Source: Tubulanus polymorphus (Eukaryota; Nemertea; Palaeonemertea; Tubulaniformes; Tubulanidae). From it: a stretch of 64,000 nucleotides of DNA. Under the pieces are notes generated by a model. The model was not told where the DNA came from, made no database searches, and saw nothing but the letters and a program-made list of their open reading frames with translations. The translations under genes were made by a program, and so were the position numbers. Of this stretch, positions 26,575 through 64,000 are shown piece by piece (the first letter of the stretch is position 1; the number at the start of each line of letters is the position of its first letter). The DNA is taken from contig NC_134030.1 of assembly GCF_964204645.1 (NCBI RefSeq), positions 10,910,278 through 10,974,277 of the forward strand. Reading direction: 5' to 3'.

Positions 26575-27540
26575 TCTTTCATTTTGAAATAAGGATTGAC
26601 CCTATTATTTATTTGATAAGGTACATTTCGTTAGATTTGATTTGATGTGGCGTCCCTTACAAACCCGCCACACCTACCGGGGATGAAACGGGGGGGGGGG
26701 TTTGATTTTGAAATTGGAAACCGAAGTGCAGATATAGTTGTGTGATCAGTTAGGAATTACAGAAGCTTCTTTGTATTTTCTTATATCTTAAAATAAGAAT
26801 TTCCCCTGTTATTTATCTAATTGGTAGATTTCGTTTGATTTGTTGTGATTCGGTGTCCCTTACAAACCCGCCACATCCACCGCGGGTTAAACAGGGGGTT
26901 TGATATTTAAATCAAAAATCCATCGAAGTACAGATATAGTTGTGTGGTCGGCGGCCAAGTTTACAGAATATTTGTGTTTAAATCGAAGTACAAACGTGCA
27001 ATTGGAAATTTCGGTTTTGATTCATTCAAACAACCTTCCAACCAGCCTGAACCGGCAAGCGACTAGGGTTAATATTGTCGGCTGTCTCAGCTAATACATC
27101 GAGATTTTGGAAAATACTATATTACACGGTTGAAGATCATTTTTGTCTATTCTTACATTTTGGTCGTTTTCCACTTGTATATATAGTCCGAAAGTTTCAA
27201 TATAGAACGTTAACAGGATATCATTTACTGAAAGGACGCCCTTAAGTCTAGAAACTGTACCAAAAGAAGGGGAGAGGTTCAATCCCCAGAAAATTATTTC
27301 GTTGAAAATATCTAACTTATTTCCACCCATCGACAGGGCGATAAACGTTTTGATACACAACTATATCTGTACTTCGATTTCCGATTTCAATATCAAACCC
27401 CTTGTCTCGCTCCCGGTTGGTCTGCTGGCTTTTTTGTAAGGGACACCAAATCAAAACAAATCAAAAGAAATCAACCAATCGAATGAATGAAAAATGAGGT
27501 CAATCGCTATTTTGAGATTAAACAAAAAATGTTTTGATAC
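26575..27540. repeat. Dispersed 400-bp repeat family, three further copies
   Basis: Copies at 26575-26760 (+, truncated), 26783-27200 (+) and 27358-27525 (inverted) share CCTTACAAACCCGCCACA, GAAGTACAGATATAGTTGTG and the GAACCGGCAAGCG block with 11781-12200. The last two face each other. Confidence 0.7.
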
Positions 27541-27833
27541 CTAATTCATAATGTATGAAGGCTCCTGGTTTTTTTTGTCCGTTAAATTTAGTCGGATCCT
27601 ATTTCAGAACATATCCTATTATCGACTTCTCAATTTGCAGGTCAATTTACAAGTCTACAGACAATCTGGGATTACTGTATTTCGTTCGATGTTTCATAGA
27701 TTTAGTTTGTTCTGAATTTCCGTCAAAGGATAAATGATTATCCAATCAACAATGAATATTTTCGCAGAACGAGCTGGTTATGCGTGGAAAATACTATACA
27801 TATGCTGACTTTTTAAAACTTATTTCTTTCTAG

Positions 27834-60171
<32,338 letters not shown>

Positions 60172-60849
60172 TAAGAAAAATAATATAACGAAAAGTACCC
60201 CTCGTTAAAAAAGATCATCGCCTTATAATTCGCAATTCTTAAAGAGGCGTCAATTTGTCAGTAAAACACGACGGTTGATTTTGTGTACTTACAAAAATGA
60301 TCTAAATCCAGGTCTTTATCAAGCGCACATATTGGACATTTGTTATTAGAATATACCTGTCGTAGCTGTCTGTACCAGGCCCGTATGCCAAATATGCCAG
60401 AAGTTGTTGTGCGAGGACAATCCCTCCCGCAGGACCATCTAACAAAATGTTCCACTATCAATAAATTCGAACCCCCACCTCCAAAGACATGGCTGGCTAT
60501 GGGGCTGCTGTATACGTTCCTTTATTTGATTCCTTCACCTAACGTATATTCGATCGGAAAATGGTCGATATTATACAACCAGATGCAGAGCTGATTGTGA
60601 AGAGGAATACTATTATCAATTGTATATCCAGAAAAATATGGGAGAATCATCTGTATTCAGAAATGAATGCATTGTATATTCTAAAAAAAACTTTTCATCT
60701 TTTATTGTATGATTCATTTTGTAGTTACTATCGACGTAAACAAGTATAAACAAATCAGATCCCAGAACCTTATAAATAGAAATGTACTATCCAGTTAATT
60801 GATATCTTGAAGTATGACATCACCGACCAGTGATAGCAAAAGCAAACCA

Positions 60850-60855
60850 AATAAA
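60850..60855 (+). terminator. Proximal poly(A) signal, ETS gene
   Basis: AATAAA about 680 bases after the stop. Confidence 0.45.
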
Positions 60856-61100
60856 TCTCATGTTGAAATAATCACCTTGGTGCGTGGATGTACGAAAAAA
60901 CCTTGCCATCATTTAAAAAAATGCATTATAACAAAAATAGAAAGATGTAGAATGTTCTAATGTATTGTTTTTGTATAGATCACGTGTATTTTGTATGTAA
61001 TTTGCATGAATTGTACAGTAATAATGTTGTAATTGAATTACGCCTTCAAATTTGTGAATGGTGCTCCAAATCAAAGTTAAGATTAACTCACGAAGGTATA

Positions 61101-61106
61101 AATAAA
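61101..61106 (+). terminator. Distal poly(A) signal, ETS gene
   Basis: AATAAA followed by a TTTGTGTTG-type GT-rich stretch about 30 bases on, the better of the two signals. Confidence 0.5.
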
Positions 61107-61612
61107 AAAGTCTAAATCATACTTTGTGTTGCATTATCGCTCTTTTTTTCATTTGGCTACAGGTATTTGTACTCCCGGGGCTATTGCGCGGTCGGGTGCA
61201 AGCGAACATATCCAATAACAATAATAACAATATTATAATCATCATCTAATATCGAGTCTAAAATCTATATGAAATGTGCTCATTGGCTTTACATGATGTA
61301 GTAGTTTGTTTAAAAGCTTCGAACAAATGGGTCTAATTATGCATCTGAGAAGTTGTAATTTCAATACAACGCAATCTAAATTCTAATTGTAGTACTTCTT
61401 CACTTCAAATCACGATATCGATACGGCGAAGTCCTTTAACCATCTCGGACAAAAATGAAATCGGTGTCTGACTTTCCCACGTATTTTCGGTTAACTCGGA
61501 AAAAATACCGATTATCGAAGATGTCCGAGTTAACAGTTAATTAGGTTTACCGCATTGGTTCAGTTTCAATTTGAAAAGAGTTTGATCTCTCGCGATCGTG
61601 TGATGGCTCCGG

Positions 61613-62855
61613 ATGTCGCTGCACTCCTTTACATTTGTGACGATAGAGACACTGACATGTATGCGGTTCCGGCGGCTGCGTTGCGATAATGCCTCGCAAA
61701 ATGTCGGTGCGGACGTGTCACGACCGATGCATATTTCCATATCGACTATCGTTACAACGGCACTGCTGCTGCAACGCAAGATCAACCGCGTGCGCGTATT
61801 TTCGACTGTCTTTAGTACAGACCACGATGAAACTAAGGTACGATTGACGTGTGGGCAGGAAATTACGATTCAGTGGAGGACTCGGCGTGTTTGAGTAAGT
61901 GCGACATGCGAGGCAACGACAAACGCGCCAACAGATGGCGGATGTTTAACAGCCGACTCAACGATTCCGGCGTCCTATCAATCGACAGACACCGGTACCA
62001 TACTTCTTCTTGTCGGTCATTGATGCCGAAACGATTGGAAGACATTCCGCGTTTCAGCGATGTGCCCTTAATACGATGGTACCGCGGAATGGTATTACTT
62101 CCTTCTACGATGATGACAAAAAAAATCTGACAACTATCAAACGTGAAGAAGTAAGTTAATTCTACTTCGAAATGAAATCCAGGTCAATAGTAATTAAACG
62201 CGTACGACTTAATATCAAGGTATTAAACCGAACGAAGTACTCGTACCCACAGGTGGCTTTTTATATGTATATTTGCAGATCGTTTGATTAGATATCTTAG
62301 TCTTTATGACTTAACGCGCTATAACAAACAGACACTCTCCGAAAATGAGTTGTGCAAATTTTCAAAGCTCACAGTCTTGCGAGATCCTATACAGAGAGAT
62401 GATTTTTTGTGGATTATCACAAATTCGTTACATATACAGAATGAATTATTATCTGCCAAAGAAATCTTTTTTTTGTATATAGCGTACGTAGACCATTGAT
62501 AATGCGTTACACTCGACATCCATTCGAATCTCTTTGGAAAAACTTTTTAAAACAACAAAATAAGTATCATAGATTTAGTTCATGCACATGTACGTATCGT
62601 TACAACAAAACACGAGTTTAATTGACAATGTAGCTCGTGGTCCGATTCACAATATTGCTTGGTAACTGGGAGTCAGTAACCGGAAGTTATCGCGTGAAAC
62701 GTCCAGTAACCGGTATGCATTCGATCGCGCTGTCTTGATAGAAGGATATCTATACTTTCGATTGCTGCGTTTGGACGTTTCCTCAAATTTTCCAGTATCT
62801 GTGCCAGAAGAATATTCCGCCACCGCGAAGAGCACAATTTAAAAGTGCCATATAA
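61613..62855 (+). CDS. Possible three-exon gene, unrecognised (61613-61837, 61953-62150, 62742-62855)
   Basis: I do not recognise the product. Three open segments join in phase 0: ATG at 61613 to AAG|GTACGA; after a TTTAACAG site, 66 codons (including SFYDDDKKNLTTIKREE) to GAA|GTAAGT; after CTTGATAG, 37 codons ending in TAA. It would be a 178-residue protein with no signal peptide. Against it: the first segment is also open on the minus strand, the acceptors have weak pyrimidine tracts and no canonical poly(A) signal follows closely. The CpG content is higher than in neighbouring sequence. Confidence 0.2.
62284..62499 (+). other. Open segment after a TTTGCAG acceptor-like site, unrecognised
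   Basis: 71 codons reading LSLYDLTRYNKQTLSENEL ... to TGA. It could be a terminal exon or a retroelement remnant. Its entry phase (1) does not fit the donor at 62150. Confidence 0.2.
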
Positions 62856-62862
62856 TCAGGTT

Positions 62863-63019
62863 TTGTCAAGCATTTGAAAATGTGAAATCTTGCATTGTCA
62901 CCGAAGCGGACACTTCTTCGGGTTTTGAATCCCCGGTCGAATATTCAGTTTGTCTTGGCGACTCAATACTAAAGAGCGACGCTCTCAGTCCAAAGAACAG
63001 GTTTTCGGGAACTGAAGTA
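62863..63019 (+). other. Open segment ending in GAA|GTAAGG, unrecognised
   Basis: After ATAATCAG the frame reads FCQAFENVKSCIVTEADTSS ... KNRFSGTE to a good donor. The opposite strand is also open. An orphan coding exon is possible. Confidence 0.2.
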
Positions 63020-63615
63020 AGGTCATCGGCGCACAATACACGCGGCGCCAAAAATTCTTTATGGCGAAACTCAATGTGGAGCTTTACCCGCAGAAGTCAG
63101 TTGAATACTTTTTCAATTGAACTCGCGCACATAAATACATAAAACTATAAAATCCAGGTGCTTAAAGAGCTCTCGTGAGTGTATAGTGTACGTAGGTATA
63201 GTTTTCACGGAGAATCAACGTATGAATCAATGGTAGTACGGATATTCATGTGAAAGCAATGCTGGCATGAACCCAAAAGAACACATAAATGACAGCTGTC
63301 GCGATACGTGACGCGTTTGTAAAACGACACGCCTACATGGCTTTTTCGCATTATACTTGGAGAAGAAACGTTAAAAGCATATAGCTACCTTACAACTAAT
63401 AATATTCGCTATGCTATAGGGCTAAACACAAAACCGGCGCCATCTTCGGATTATCGTAACATGCCACAAGCAGGCAATGAGTCTTACACGACCGGAACAT
63501 GGTATTTGCGCATCGGGATTACCTTCAAAGTTACACGTGCAGATTCTGGTGGCAGTCTAATCGAGATATAGCGTTTATCGCGAACGACAATGTGACTTCC
63601 ATATGATCTGGAATC

Positions 63616-63795
63616 ATGTACTTAGCAGCGACAGGAGTCTATATCTTTGTGCTAACGTTGGCAATGTTTGTGTCCAGTTTGGCGCGACGATCGGATTATA
63701 AAAAATCTGCGGATGTACCCCATATTGTGAACAGTACCGCTGAAGAAATGGCGACATTGATGTCAAGATACCGGAATCCTCGGCCAGGTTGGTAA
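63616..63795 (+). CDS. Possible 59-aa secreted peptide precursor
   Basis: An ATG frame starting MYLAATGVYIFVLTLAMFVS then SLA, a convincing signal peptide, followed by RRSDYKKSADVPHIV, an NST glycosylation sequon, and EEMATLMSRYRNPRPGW at the stop. I do not recognise it. CCAG|GTTGGT near the end could instead be a donor, making this the first coding exon of a longer precursor. No poly(A) signal is seen within the 200 bases left in the window. The overlapping minus-strand frame is a shadow if this is real. Layout (signal, ST-x-EE stretch, basic tail with P-G) loosely recalls the peptides at 1573-1936 and 3401-3769. Confidence 0.35.
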   Translation: MYLAATGVYIFVLTLAMFVSSLARRSDYKKSADVPHIVNSTAEEMATLMSRYRNPRPGW

Positions 63796-64000
63796 ACACG
63801 TGCTATCAAGACGCCTACGCTTTCTAAATATGGAAGTTTGGGTTAATCCCCTCGCAACATATCTACGTAAATCAGCATTTGTTTCAAATGCATTACCTGC
63901 AACAGAATTATCACATGAATAATTCAAACCCATGTTACGAAACATTGTATCGCTATCAATTTTGCTGGGTCCACACTTCTAGTAGCTTCGCGTAGCTTTT

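Larger units (their letters stand above)
60172..61120 (+). other. 3' UTR of the ETS gene
   Basis: AATAAA signals at 60850-60855 and 61101-61106 could give two 3' ends. A minus-strand frame at 60258-60461 with CPIC...DHFC lies inside and is not accepted as a gene. Confidence 0.55.

Noticed and set aside
60258-60461. Minus-strand frame with CPIC...DHFC in the ETS 3' UTR
   Set aside because: Zinc-motif-like spacing but too short, with no start or splice support; probably a transposon scrap or chance.

Overview
The window is nuclear DNA from an invertebrate animal, most likely a lophotrochozoan-type bilaterian; the exact phylum cannot be fixed from the sequence. Genes are split by GT-AG introns of 0.17 to about 7 kb. 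The AT-rich background carries (TA)n and (GCA)n arrays, 3' ends of LINE retrotransposons and many short terminal-inverted-repeat (TIR) elements. There are no operons, CRISPR arrays or rRNA genes.

Region 1 (1-6.05 kb) is a palindrome of at least 5.3 kb centred near base 2671. Each arm holds a rhodopsin-type GPCR gene and a three-exon gene for a 63-residue secreted peptide precursor; GPCR and peptide gene converge within each arm. The two peptide genes diverge from a central, itself palindromic, promoter. The order is GPCR-1 (+, cut by the window start), peptide A (-), shared promoter, peptide B (+), GPCR-2 (-). The peptide ends in Gly directly before the stop (a potential amide donor) and has an Arg-Arg site after an acidic spacer. 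A secreted peptide gene duplicated together with a receptor-like gene is the most interesting content of the window. That the two form a ligand-receptor pair is only a hypothesis.

Region 2 (6-13.5 kb) is repeat-rich: GPCR 3'-end fragments, two minus-strand LINE 3' ends, a 2.2-kb TIR element and a dispersed repeat family found again at 26.6-27.5 kb. Region 3 (13.7-19.85 kb) is a five-exon gene for a secreted or GPI-anchored DsbA/thioredoxin-fold protein whose introns 2 and 4 are largely made of MITEs. Region 4 (20-27.8 kb) has a small minus-strand gene, a 95-unit GCA array and decayed retroelements.

Region 5 (27.8-61.1 kb) is a PEA3-subfamily (ETV1/4/5-like) ETS transcription factor gene: an acidic activation motif, a KQEPRD motif and a complete ETS domain over ten recognised exons. 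The true first coding exon is not identified. An internal CpG- and CCAAT-containing block at about 38.8-39.0 kb precedes an ATG exon (39026-39105). That exon has the same 3' phase as the normal upstream exon, which predicts an N-terminally shortened isoform without the activation motif. The large introns hold several MITE families, foldbacks, a minisatellite and an (AT)n array. Region 6 (61.2-64 kb) holds only low-confidence coding candidates, including a 59-residue ORF with a signal peptide.
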